Positions 1-5,662 of a DNA stretch of 5,662 nt are shown piece by piece. Positions within the stretch are counted from its first letter, which is position 1. Each line of letters begins with the position of its first letter. The translations under genes and the position numbers were made by a program. The DNA comes from an uncultured Ruminococcus sp. (GTDB lineage Bacteria > Bacillota > Clostridia > Oscillospirales > Ruminococcaceae): the NCBI GenBank assembly GCA_947167535.1, contig CAMVIL010000106.1:1-5662 (forward strand). The letters run 5' to 3'. The notes below the pieces were generated by a model, which did no database searches, had not been told where the DNA came from, and saw only the letters and a program-made list of their open reading frames with translations.

Positions 1-428
1 TCCAGCTGGATGAAGTCGAGGATGCGGTCGGATGCGTATTTCGTCGCGAAACGGATCGCCGTCTGCTTCTCGGGGTAGGCTACTTCGTCTGCGCCTACCA
101 TCTTGAGGAACTTCATCTGAACATCGTTGGTGGCTCTCGCCATTACAAACTCCGCGCCCAGCTCCTTGAGGGTGCAGGTCGCCTCCAGAGAGGTCTGGAA
201 AAGCCCTCCGACTGCAACTATGCAGACGTCAAAGTTGTCGACGCCGATAGATTCCAGCAGCTCCCTGTTGCAGCAGTCGCCGATCCTTGCCCCCGTTACG
301 TAGGGCATTATCTCGTTGATCCTGTCCTCGTTGCTGTCTATTATCAGTACGTCGCAGTTGAGGTCGTTCATTCGTCTGGCTATGGTGCCGCCGAATTCTC
401 CTGCGCCGAGTATAAGTGCAGATTTCAT
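1..428 (-). CDS. ktrA: KtrA/TrkA-type potassium uptake regulatory subunit, 3' end cut by window edge
   Basis: This is the cytosolic gating subunit of a Ktr potassium uptake system, which in the family forms an octameric RCK ring under the KtrB dimer and binds nucleotides to open or close it. About 142 residues are visible, beginning MKSALILGAGEFGGTIARRM. They show the Rossmann fold of an RCK N-domain: the glycine motif G8-x-G10-x-F12-G13 after the first strand, and the acidic residue D31 (in LIIDSNEDRI) ending the second strand, where the adenosine ribose is normally held. The rest of the N-domain follows (GDCCNRELLESIGVDNFD, then VCIVAVG). The reading frame is open to base 1. A full protein is usually about 215-225 residues, so the end of the N-domain and the RCK-C domain (c-di-AMP binding in several Firmicutes) are outside. 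The start is set by a good ribosome binding site. It is the second gene of a ktrB-ktrA operon with an 18-bp gap. Family assignment is firm; ktrA versus trkA naming rests on the ktrB neighbour. Confidence 0.92.
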   Translation of the reverse strand, partial: MKSALILGAGEFGGTIARRMNDLNCDVLIIDSNEDRINEIMPYVTGARIGDCCNRELLESIGVDNFDVCIVAVGGLFQTSLEATCTLKELGAEFVMARATNDVQMKFLKMVGADEVAYPEKQTAIRFATKYASDRILDFIQL

Positions 429-437
429 TTTAGTTAG

Positions 438-444
438 CTCCTTT
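438..444 (-). promoter_or_regulatory. Ribosome binding site of ktrA
   Basis: Read on the minus strand the bases are AAAGGAG, followed by a 9-nt spacer and the ATG at 428. The site lies between the ktrB stop codon (447-449) and the ktrA start. No promoter fits in the 18-bp gap, so ktrA is read from the ktrB message. This site supports the chosen ktrA start. Confidence 0.85.
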
Positions 445-446
445 CA

Positions 447-1790
447 TCAGCCGACAGATATCTTCTCAAGCGGCATCTTGACCTTGGTGTTTTCCGATGA
501 GGATACCGCCGCGTATATTAGTGTGAGTCCTCCGACTCTTCCGAAGAACATCAGGAACATGAGTATTATCCTCGAGGACAGCGACATCGATGTGGTGATG
601 CCGAGGGTGAGTCCTGCCGTGCCTATCGCCGAGCCTGTCTCGAACAGGCAGGTCAGCAGGGGGAGATCTTCCGTTCTGCTTATCACCATGCCGCCCGAAA
701 TGAACAGCACCAGATACATAAAGAGTATCGCCGCCGCATTTCGCACCGCTTCATCGGGGACTCTTCTTTTGAACACCTGAACGTCGTTGCGTCTGCTGAA
801 TACAGTGATCGCCGAGAGGAACAGCACCGCAAAGGTGGCTGTCTTCATACCGCCTGCGGTAGACCCCGGCGAACCGCCTATCAGCATCAGCACGATCATG
901 ATAAGCGTTCCCGACTCGCTCATCTGGGCGAGATCCTGACTGTTGAAGCCAGCGGTTCTCGCGGTCACAGACTGGAACAGCGAGCTGAGTATGCGCTCCT
1001 TTATCCCAAGCTCATCGTATTCGTAAAAGAAGAAAAACAGAGCGGGCAGGAATATCAGCACCAGCGAGGTGAACATTACCACCTTGCTCTGAAGCGAATA
1101 CTTGACGAATCTGAGCTTGAATGTGCCGATGTCGTGCCATGTCATGAAGCCGATTCCGCCTACGACTATCAGCAGCATGATCACGGTGTTGAAGTAAGCG
1201 CAGCTGCTGTATGAAGTCAGCGAGGAGAAGGGCTCGCGCACGCCCATGAGGTCAAAGCCCGCGTTGCAGAACGCCGATATCGAGTGGAACAGCGAATACC
1301 CGATGCCTTTCAGCACGCCGAAGTCCTTGATGAACACGGGAGCCAGAAGTGCAGCACCCGCCAGCTCGATTATCGCTGACATCTTTATAATGAAGCCTGT
1401 GAACCTGACGATGCCGCCCACCTGCGGAGCGGAGATGGATTCCTGCATGGTACTTCGCTGTGCGAATCCTATCTTCTTGCCCGAAGCGCGCATTATGGCG
1501 AGACCGATGGTTATGACGCCCATGCCGCCGATCTGTATCCGCGTGATTATGACGCATTTGCCAAACAGCGACCAGTATGTAGCTGTGTCCCTGACGATAA
1601 GTCCCGTAACGCAGGTCGCCGAGACTGCGGTGAACATACAATCTGAAAAGGGAGTCACCGTCCTGCTCTGCGAGGATATGGGGAGCATCAGGAGCAGAGT
1701 CCCGAGCATTATCAGTCCAAAAAAGCTTCCGATGATGATCTGAAAGGAAGTTCTTCCTTTTCGTAATTTTTCCTTTGTCTTCTTAATCAT
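447..1790 (-). CDS. ktrB: KtrB/TrkH-family potassium channel-like transporter subunit
   Basis: This 447-residue integral membrane protein is the ion-conducting subunit of a Ktr system, which admits potassium (coupled to sodium in some relatives). It has a short basic cytosolic N-terminus (MIKKTKEKLRKGRTSFQ), then hydrophobic segments throughout, consistent with four M1-P-M2 repeats. All four pore-loop glycines are present: G63 in SATCVTGL, G178 in AFCNAGFD, G281 in ARTAGFN and G393 in IGTAGLT. The flexible gating loop in the third M2 helix is recognisable as IGGSPGSTAGGMKT (304-317), and the last helix keeps the conserved arginine R418 (GRVGG, where many relatives have GRxGP). Length matches the family (about 445-455). 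The reading frame continues upstream to an ATG at 1955, but that extension crosses a strong promoter for this gene. The ATG at 1790 has its own ribosome binding site and gives the usual KtrB N-terminus. The gene precedes ktrA in one operon. Confidence 0.95.
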   Translation of the reverse strand: MIKKTKEKLRKGRTSFQIIIGSFFGLIMLGTLLLMLPISSQSRTVTPFSDCMFTAVSATCVTGLIVRDTATYWSLFGKCVIITRIQIGGMGVITIGLAIMRASGKKIGFAQRSTMQESISAPQVGGIVRFTGFIIKMSAIIELAGAALLAPVFIKDFGVLKGIGYSLFHSISAFCNAGFDLMGVREPFSSLTSYSSCAYFNTVIMLLIVVGGIGFMTWHDIGTFKLRFVKYSLQSKVVMFTSLVLIFLPALFFFFYEYDELGIKERILSSLFQSVTARTAGFNSQDLAQMSESGTLIMIVLMLIGGSPGSTAGGMKTATFAVLFLSAITVFSRRNDVQVFKRRVPDEAVRNAAAILFMYLVLFISGGMVISRTEDLPLLTCLFETGSAIGTAGLTLGITTSMSLSSRIILMFLMFFGRVGGLTLIYAAVSSSENTKVKMPLEKISVG

Positions 1791-1794
1791 GATA

Positions 1795-1800
1795 CACCTC
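1795..1800 (-). promoter_or_regulatory. Ribosome binding site of ktrB
   Basis: On the minus strand the bases read GAGGTG, with 4 nt between this hexamer and the ATG at 1790 (6 nt from the GAGG core). It decides between the 447-residue start and the longer open frame beginning at 1955. Confidence 0.7.
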
Positions 1801-1820
1801 GAAAAAACAAATACATCATA

Positions 1821-1850
1821 ATTATACCACGCCCGACCGATGTTTGTCAA
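1821..1850 (-). promoter_or_regulatory. Sigma-A type promoter of the ktrBA operon
   Basis: The minus strand has a perfect -35 box TTGACA (bases 1845-1850) and a perfect -10 box TATAAT (1821-1826), separated by 18 bp. Transcription should begin near 1813-1814, giving a leader of only about 23 nt before the ktrB ATG at 1790. That leader holds the ribosome binding site but is too short for a ydaO-type c-di-AMP riboswitch, which precedes ktrAB genes in some Firmicutes. Confidence 0.88.
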
Positions 1851-1983
1851 TTGATTTTGGAAATAATATTGACTTTTGCAGATTTTTCTTGTCTGACTTC
1901 GTGGAACGCAGATGCTGATCATGCGCTGTATGCTTAGAAAAATACGGCAACGCAAAAATTATATACAACAACTATAATTTTTG

Positions 1984-2080
1984 AATAAACTTTTTCCTGT
2001 TTATTATTGACTTTTATTGAACTTTGTGATATAATTGATTAAAGAGTGTGAATTTTTTGCGAAAGCGAAGAATAAACAGG
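1984..2080. repeat. Inverted AATAAAC repeats flanking the phosphodiesterase promoter
   Basis: The heptamer AATAAAC appears at 1984-1990, inverted as GTTTATT at 1999-2005 (8-bp gap), and again in direct orientation at 2071-2077. The inverted copy and the third copy extend to a perfect 10-bp inverted repeat: CCTGTTTATT at 1996-2005 and AATAAACAGG at 2071-2080. One half ends just upstream of the -35 box and the other lies in the early transcribed region, bracketing the promoter. This is the layout expected of a regulator bound on both sides of a promoter, but AT-rich spacers produce short repeats by chance and no known operator was recognised. Confidence 0.5.
2007..2035 (+). promoter_or_regulatory. 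Sigma-A type promoter of the EAL phosphodiesterase gene
   Basis: The -35 box is TTGACT (2007-2012) and the -10 box is a perfect TATAAT (2030-2035), with an optimal 17-bp spacer. Transcription should begin near 2042, giving a leader of about 66 nt before the ATG at 2108. The heptamer TTATTGA occurs twice exactly 10 bp apart (2004-2010 and 2014-2020), one copy overlapping the -35 box. Confidence 0.87.
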
Positions 2081-2098
2081 TTTTTTCCGAAAGCAAGG
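2053..2098 (+). repeat. Imperfect 18-nt direct repeat in the phosphodiesterase leader
   Basis: Two copies match at 15 of 18 positions: TTTTTTGCGAAAGCGAAG (2053-2070) and TTTTTTCCGAAAGCAAGG (2081-2098). In RNA the first can fold as a short hairpin with a GAAA tetraloop (stem UUUUGC/GCGAAG with two G-U pairs). The second lacks the matching stem pair and contains most of the ribosome binding site. The 10-bp AATAAACAGG element lies between the copies. Function is unknown. Confidence 0.5.
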
Positions 2099-2100
2099 TG
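2095..2100 (+). promoter_or_regulatory. Ribosome binding site of the phosphodiesterase gene
   Basis: AAGGTG lies 7 nt before the ATG at 2108, a moderate match to the ribosomal anti-site. It overlaps the end of the second leader repeat, so anything that binds or folds that repeat could affect translation. Confidence 0.65.
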
Positions 2101-2107
2101 ATCTGTA

Positions 2108-5095
2108 ATGAATAGGTATCATATACCGAAAGAGGAACTGGCTCATATGGAGAGGTCCCGACTTCCTTTTGCTATCTATCAGTTTGTTGACAAGCGCGTA
2201 GTGACGCTTGCGCTGTCTGCGGGTTTCCGCGATCTGTTCGGGTATGAAGATAAGGCTCAGGCATATTATGATATGGACAATGATATGTATAAGGGTACCC
2301 ATATCGATGATGCCGCTCGTATCGCTGACGCTGCTTTCAGATTTGCCACCGAAGGCGGGAAATATGACGTCATCTACCGCACAAAGAATCACAGGGACAG
2401 CGTATACAGGATAATCCACGCTCAGGGTGAGCACTTCAAGACAGAGACGGGCGAACAGCTCGCTCAGGTCTGGTACACCGACGAGGGTTCATTTAATGAA
2501 AACGATACAGAGATCGAGACCTTCTTCAACCGTTCGCTGAAGAATGCGCTGTTTGAGGAAAGCTATATCAAGGCGAGCTACTACGACCATCTGACAGGTC
2601 TGCCCAGCATGACATATTTCTTCGAGCTGGCGGAGATCACGAGGAACGATATGATCGAAAAAGGCGGGGATCCTGCCATGCTCTTCATGGATTTCTGCGG
2701 CATGAAGTATTTCAATCATAAATACGGATTCAACGAGGGCGATAAGCTGCTTCAGGCGTTTTCAAGACTGCTTGCCGCAAATTTCGGCAACGAGAACTGC
2801 AGCCGTCTGGGACAGGATCACTTCGCCGTTATTGCCGATACAAACGGGCTTGAGGATCAGCTCAGAAAGATCTTCAAGGAATGCGAGACTTTAAACGACG
2901 GTAATTCTCTTCCGGTCCATGTGGGAATATTCAAGGATTGGTACGACGGAGTAGTCGTGAGCATGGCCTGCGACAGGGCGAAGTTTGCCTGTGACAAGCT
3001 CAAAAGCGTATTCTCCTCGGAGCTCAGCTACTACAGTACTTCCATGAAAAACGCCGAGGACATACAGCAGTACATCATCGCGAACCTTGACAAGGCTATC
3101 GCGGAGCGCTGGATAAAGGTATATTACCAGCCTATCGTCCGTGCGGTCAACGGCAGGGTCTGCGAAGAGGAAGCCCTCGCCCGCTGGATAGATCCTATGA
3201 AGGGATTCATGTCTCCCGGCGAGTTTATCCCCGTGCTTGAGGAGCATAAGCTGATATACAAGCTGGATCTTTACGTAGTCGAGTCGGTGCTTAACAAGAT
3301 CGACATACTCACAAAGGCGGGACTTGACATCATGCCGCAGTCGGTCAACCTTTCGCGCTCCGACTTTGATTCCTGCGATATCGTCGAAGAGATATGCCGC
3401 CGTGTGGACGCTGCGGGCATCAGCCGCAGTATGCTGACCATAGAGATCACCGAGAGCGTCATCGGCAAGGACTTTGAGTTCATGAAGGCTGAGATAGACA
3501 GATTCAGAGAACACGGTTTTGCGGTCTGGATGGACGACTTCGGCAGCGGATATTCTTCTCTTGACGTTCTGCAGAGCATCAAGTTCGACCTTATCAAGTT
3601 CGATATGCGTTTTATGCAGCAGTTCAACGAGGGCGATTCGGGTAAGATAATCCTCACTGAGCTTCTGAAGATGGCTACTTCACTGGGCATCGACACCGTA
3701 TGCGAGGGCGTTGAGACACGCGAACAGGCTCAGTTCCTTCAGGAGACAGGCTGTTCCAAGCTTCAGGGCTACCTCTATGAAAAGCCGATCCCAGTCGAGC
3801 AGATACTGGCAAAGTACGCCAAGGGCGTGCAGATAGGCTTTGAGAATCCCGACGAGATGGAGTATTACGAATCTATCGGACGTGTCAATCTGCACGATCT
3901 TTCGATAATCGCTCAGGAGGACATCAACGAATTCGGAAACGTATTCAACACCCTGCCTATGGCAGTTATCGAGATAAACGACGGACAGGTCAGGTTCACG
4001 CGAACCAACCAGACCTACCGCGATTTTATGGAGCGGTGCTTCACCTTTGAGGTAAATGACAAGCCCGGTTCCTTCCACGACCAGCCCGAGAAGATCGCTT
4101 CTCCGTTTATGAACGCGCTGCAGCAGAGCTGCTATGACGACAGCACGCTGTTCCTCGAAGAGAAAATGCCCGACGGCGCGATAGTCAATTCCTGTCTGAG
4201 GCGGATAGCCATAAATCCGTGTACGGGGACGGTGGCTGTCGCGGTCGCGGTGCTTGCTTTCAGGGAGGCCGACAACGGCACAAACTTCGTTAGCATTGCG
4301 AAGGCGCTGGCGGCGGACTATTTCAATCTGTACTACGTCGATATCGAGACCGAGAAGTTCTTTGAGTATTCCTCGAAGGCCGGCGAAAACGAGCTGGCTA
4401 TGGAACGCAGCGGTGAGAACTTCTTCTTTGCCAGCCGCCGTGACGCGCTGGAGCTGCTCTATTTTGATGACCGCAAGGAATTTGTCAAGGCGTTCACTAA
4501 GGAGAACGTACTCCGCCAGATAGACGAGCAGGGAAATTTCACCCACAATTACAGGCTGATAATGAACGGCAAACCTGTTTATGTGAGCATGAAAGCCATG
4601 CGTATGCAGGACGATCCGGGTCACATCATTATCGGCGTCAGAAATGTTGACATACAGATGAGGCAGCAGAAGATCCTCGAAAAGGTACGTCAGAATGAGA
4701 TGGTATTCTCGAGGATAATAGCGCTTTCGGGCGACTACATCTGTCTCTACACCGTTGATCCCGAGACGGAGAATTACATCGAGTATTCTGCGGTGGACGA
4801 ATACAAAGGCTTCGGGCTTGCAAACAGGGGCACTGACTTCTTTAATCAGTCCCACAAGGACAGTGGGCAGGTGCTCTATCCCGATGACAGGCAGATGTTC
4901 CGTGAGAACTTCACCAAAGAGAAGGTCATGAACGAACTTCAGCGAAGCGGACTTTACACGCTTGATTACCGCGTGGTCATCGGCGGTCAGCTCGTTCCCG
5001 TAACACTTCGTGTCGCGCAGGTACACGAGGACGACGGCGAGAAGCTGATAATAGGCGTCTACAAACCCGGCCTGACCAGCCACACTCAAATATGA
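2108..5095 (+). CDS. Multi-PAS, degenerate-GGDEF, EAL cyclic-di-GMP phosphodiesterase
   Basis: This 995-residue protein is predicted to hydrolyse cyclic-di-GMP to pGpG in the cytosol under control of several sensor domains. No signal peptide or convincing membrane segment is seen. Domains in order: PAS-like (about 18-127); GGDEF (about 152-312); EAL (about 320-567); a PAS-like domain (about 605-720); and two PAS-like domains that are copies of each other (about 733-849 and 872-987), joined by a charged helical linker. The GGDEF domain is degenerate: its signature reads G235-Q-D-H-F239, so cyclase activity is unlikely, although D160-HLTGLP and D195 remain. The EAL domain keeps every catalytic position I can place: E355 (EAL), N414, E446 and E449 (EITE), D476 and D477 (MDDFGSG), K497, E533 (CEGVE) and Q553 (QGY). 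The start is supported by a ribosome binding site and strong promoter; a terminator follows 6 bp after the stop. It is transcribed alone, divergently from ktrBA. Sensor ligands cannot be read from the sequence. Confidence 0.93.
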   Translation: MNRYHIPKEELAHMERSRLPFAIYQFVDKRVVTLALSAGFRDLFGYEDKAQAYYDMDNDMYKGTHIDDAARIADAAFRFATEGGKYDVIYRTKNHRDSVYRIIHAQGEHFKTETGEQLAQVWYTDEGSFNENDTEIETFFNRSLKNALFEESYIKASYYDHLTGLPSMTYFFELAEITRNDMIEKGGDPAMLFMDFCGMKYFNHKYGFNEGDKLLQAFSRLLAANFGNENCSRLGQDHFAVIADTNGLEDQLRKIFKECETLNDGNSLPVHVGIFKDWYDGVVVSMACDRAKFACDKLKSVFSSELSYYSTSMKNAEDIQQYIIANLDKAIAERWIKVYYQPIVRAVNGRVCEEEALARWIDPMKGFMSPGEFIPVLEEHKLIYKLDLYVVESVLNKIDILTKAGLDIMPQSVNLSRSDFDSCDIVEEICRRVDAAGISRSMLTIEITESVIGKDFEFMKAEIDRFREHGFAVWMDDFGSGYSSLDVLQSIKFDLIKFDMRFMQQFNEGDSGKIILTELLKMATSLGIDTVCEGVETREQAQFLQETGCSKLQGYLYEKPIPVEQILAKYAKGVQIGFENPDEMEYYESIGRVNLHDLSIIAQEDINEFGNVFNTLPMAVIEINDGQVRFTRTNQTYRDFMERCFTFEVNDKPGSFHDQPEKIASPFMNALQQSCYDDSTLFLEEKMPDGAIVNSCLRRIAINPCTGTVAVAVAVLAFREADNGTNFVSIAKALAADYFNLYYVDIETEKFFEYSSKAGENELAMERSGENFFFASRRDALELLYFDDRKEFVKAFTKENVLRQIDEQGNFTHNYRLIMNGKPVYVSMKAMRMQDDPGHIIIGVRNVDIQMRQQKILEKVRQNEMVFSRIIALSGDYICLYTVDPETENYIEYSAVDEYKGFGLANRGTDFFNQSHKDSGQVLYPDDRQMFRENFTKEKVMNELQRSGLYTLDYRVVIGGQLVPVTLRVAQVHEDDGEKLIIGVYKPGLTSHTQI

Positions 5096-5101
5096 TCCAA
5101 C

Positions 5102-5137
5102 AAAAAAGAGGCTGATTCCCCAGCCTCTTCTTTTTTT
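5102..5137. terminator. Bidirectional intrinsic terminator between convergent genes
   Basis: A perfect 9-bp stem, AAGAGGCTG (5106-5114) paired with CAGCCTCTT (5121-5129), closes a 6-nt loop. On the plus strand it is followed after one C by seven T (5131-5137), ending the phosphodiesterase message. On the minus strand the A run at 5102-5107 gives the T tract for the nitroreductase message, whose stop codon is at 5149-5151. One hairpin therefore serves both genes. Confidence 0.93.
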
Positions 5138-5148
5138 GTCCGCGTGGC

Positions 5149-5662
5149 TTATTCTACCCAGATTATACGTCCGTCGCGTCTTGGTGCGGCTGCGGGGATG
5201 TCGCAGTCGGCGTATCCTACCGCACAGTGACCTATGCCTTCCCACTCGCCCTCGACTCCGAGGTCTGCTAACAGCTTTTTGTATTCCTCGGTCTCAAATT
5301 CCTCTCTGGCGCGGTGTATCCATATGCTGCCCAGACCCAGCGAGTGTGCCGCCAGCATAAGATTGCCCATTACCAGACTGCCGTCGTACATATATGTGTT
5401 GCAGCTCTTGTCCGCGAGCACGATGATTATCACGGGAGCGCCGTAGAACGGGTCGAAGCCCTCTTCCCAGCCGCCTATCCTCCTGTTGATGTCGGATATC
5501 CTGTCGCGGAGCTCCTTGTTCGTCACCGCGACTGTCAGCACCGCCTGTTTGCCTCTGCCGTTGGCGGCGTACAGTCCTGCCTCGAGTATCTGCCCGATGT
5601 CGGACTTAGCGGGCATATCGCTCTTGAACTTGCGGATGCTCCGTCTTTCTGTCATTGCCTTG
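5149..5662 (-). CDS. Nitroreductase-family flavoprotein, 5' end probably beyond window edge
   Basis: This is a small FMN-dependent oxidoreductase of the nitroreductase fold; members normally work as dimers and reduce nitro groups, quinones or other acceptors with NAD(P)H. The physiological substrate cannot be told from the sequence. From the ATG at 5655 there are 168 residues. The N-terminus RRSIRKF (4-10) is the usual FMN-phosphate-binding motif, and LYAANGRGKQ (29-37 and following) matches the loop that often reads APNG. The segment from D91 to I113 (YDGSLVMGNL, then SLGLGSIWI) is the conserved flavin and dimer region. The C-terminal GYAD with a proline-rich tail ending in WVE is also typical. 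The ATG at 5655 has no usable ribosome binding site: AAGG sits only 2 nt away. The frame stays open to the window end, adding Lys-Ala before the Met. Relatives commonly have 6-10 residues before the RRSIR motif, so translation probably begins just outside. The gene is convergent with the phosphodiesterase and shares its terminator. Confidence 0.88.
   Translation of the reverse strand, partial: KAMTERRSIRKFKSDMPAKSDIGQILEAGLYAANGRGKQAVLTVAVTNKELRDRISDINRRIGGWEEGFDPFYGAPVIIIVLADKSCNTYMYDGSLVMGNLMLAAHSLGLGSIWIHRAREEFETEEYKKLLADLGVEGEWEGIGHCAVGYADCDIPAAAPRRDGRIIWVE

Larger units (their letters stand above)
1791..2107. other. Divergent intergenic control region between ktrB and the phosphodiesterase gene
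   Basis: This 317-bp non-coding stretch is clearly more AT-rich than its flanking genes. It holds, left to right, the ktrB ribosome binding site and promoter (1795-1850), a middle part without a recognisable gene (about 1851-1983), and a repeat-rich segment around the rightward promoter (1984-2100). An 11-bp direct repeat, TATTGACTTTT, occurs at 1867-1877 and 2005-2015; the second copy contains the rightward -35 box, while the first has no usable -10 box 16-18 bp downstream. The two mapped promoters fire away from each other, with their -35 boxes about 156 bp apart. No small open frame with a ribosome binding site and no recognisable riboswitch was seen. Confidence 0.75.

Noticed and set aside
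316..780. A 154-codon plus-strand open frame spanning the ktrB-ktrA junction
   Set aside because: It is antisense to two well-supported genes and has no recognisable domain.
1246..1743. A 165-codon plus-strand open frame opposite ktrB
   Set aside because: It is antisense to conserved pore-loop coding sequence, has no ribosome binding site that stands out and no family resemblance.
1791..1950. A possible ydaO-type c-di-AMP riboswitch before ktrB
   Set aside because: The main promoter leaves a leader of only about 23 nt, and the sequence further upstream shows none of the conserved riboswitch segments that I can recall.
1958..1985. A second leftward promoter (TTCAAA, 16-bp spacer, TATAAT) upstream of the main ktrBA promoter
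   Set aside because: The -10 box (1958-1963) is perfect but the -35 box matches only 4 of 6 positions, and a much stronger promoter lies closer to ktrB. AT-rich spacers give such matches by chance.
4223..4264. A run of alternating Val-Ala residues (about 709-718) in the phosphodiesterase as a membrane segment
   Set aside because: The hydrophobic stretch is only about 12 residues and is flanked by charged PAS-like sequence; it is better explained as a beta strand.
3680..5245. A 521-codon open frame on the minus strand opposite the phosphodiesterase
   Set aside because: It crosses the bidirectional terminator and runs into the nitroreductase gene, shows no recognisable domain, and lies opposite a gene with clear domains and catalytic motifs. 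It is a shadow of the plus-strand coding bias.

Overview
The window looks like chromosomal DNA of a Gram-positive anaerobe of the Clostridia, most likely Ruminococcus or a close relative (Oscillospiraceae). The reasons are Firmicutes-type TTGACA/TATAAT promoters in AT-rich spacers, purine-rich ribosome binding sites, a KtrAB-type potassium transporter, and a C-terminal sensor repeat that resembles, from memory, domains common in Ruminococcus GGDEF/EAL proteins. The genus is an inference; no marker gene is present.

Layout: the left third holds a leftward operon, ktrB (447-1790) followed after 18 bp by ktrA (428 down to the window edge, 3' end missing). They encode the membrane pore and the nucleotide-binding gating ring of a potassium uptake system. 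A 317-bp AT-rich divergent region (1791-2107) carries a strong leftward promoter for ktrBA, a strong rightward promoter for the next gene, and several short repeats clustered around the rightward promoter. A 995-residue cyclic-di-GMP phosphodiesterase (2108-5095) follows on the plus strand: PAS, degenerate GGDEF, intact EAL, then three PAS-like domains, the last two being a tandem duplicate. A bidirectional intrinsic terminator (5102-5137) separates it from a convergent gene for a small nitroreductase-family flavoprotein (5149 to the right edge), whose real start probably lies just outside the window.

How the genes relate: KtrB and KtrA form one transporter. The phosphodiesterase shares only a divergent control region with them, so a link between potassium uptake and cyclic-di-GMP turnover is a hypothesis. 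The nitroreductase is insulated by the terminator and shows no evident functional tie. I did not find a clearly undescribed system. The most unusual items are the multi-sensor phosphodiesterase with its C-terminal tandem sensory repeat, and the repeat-rich promoter region in front of it.
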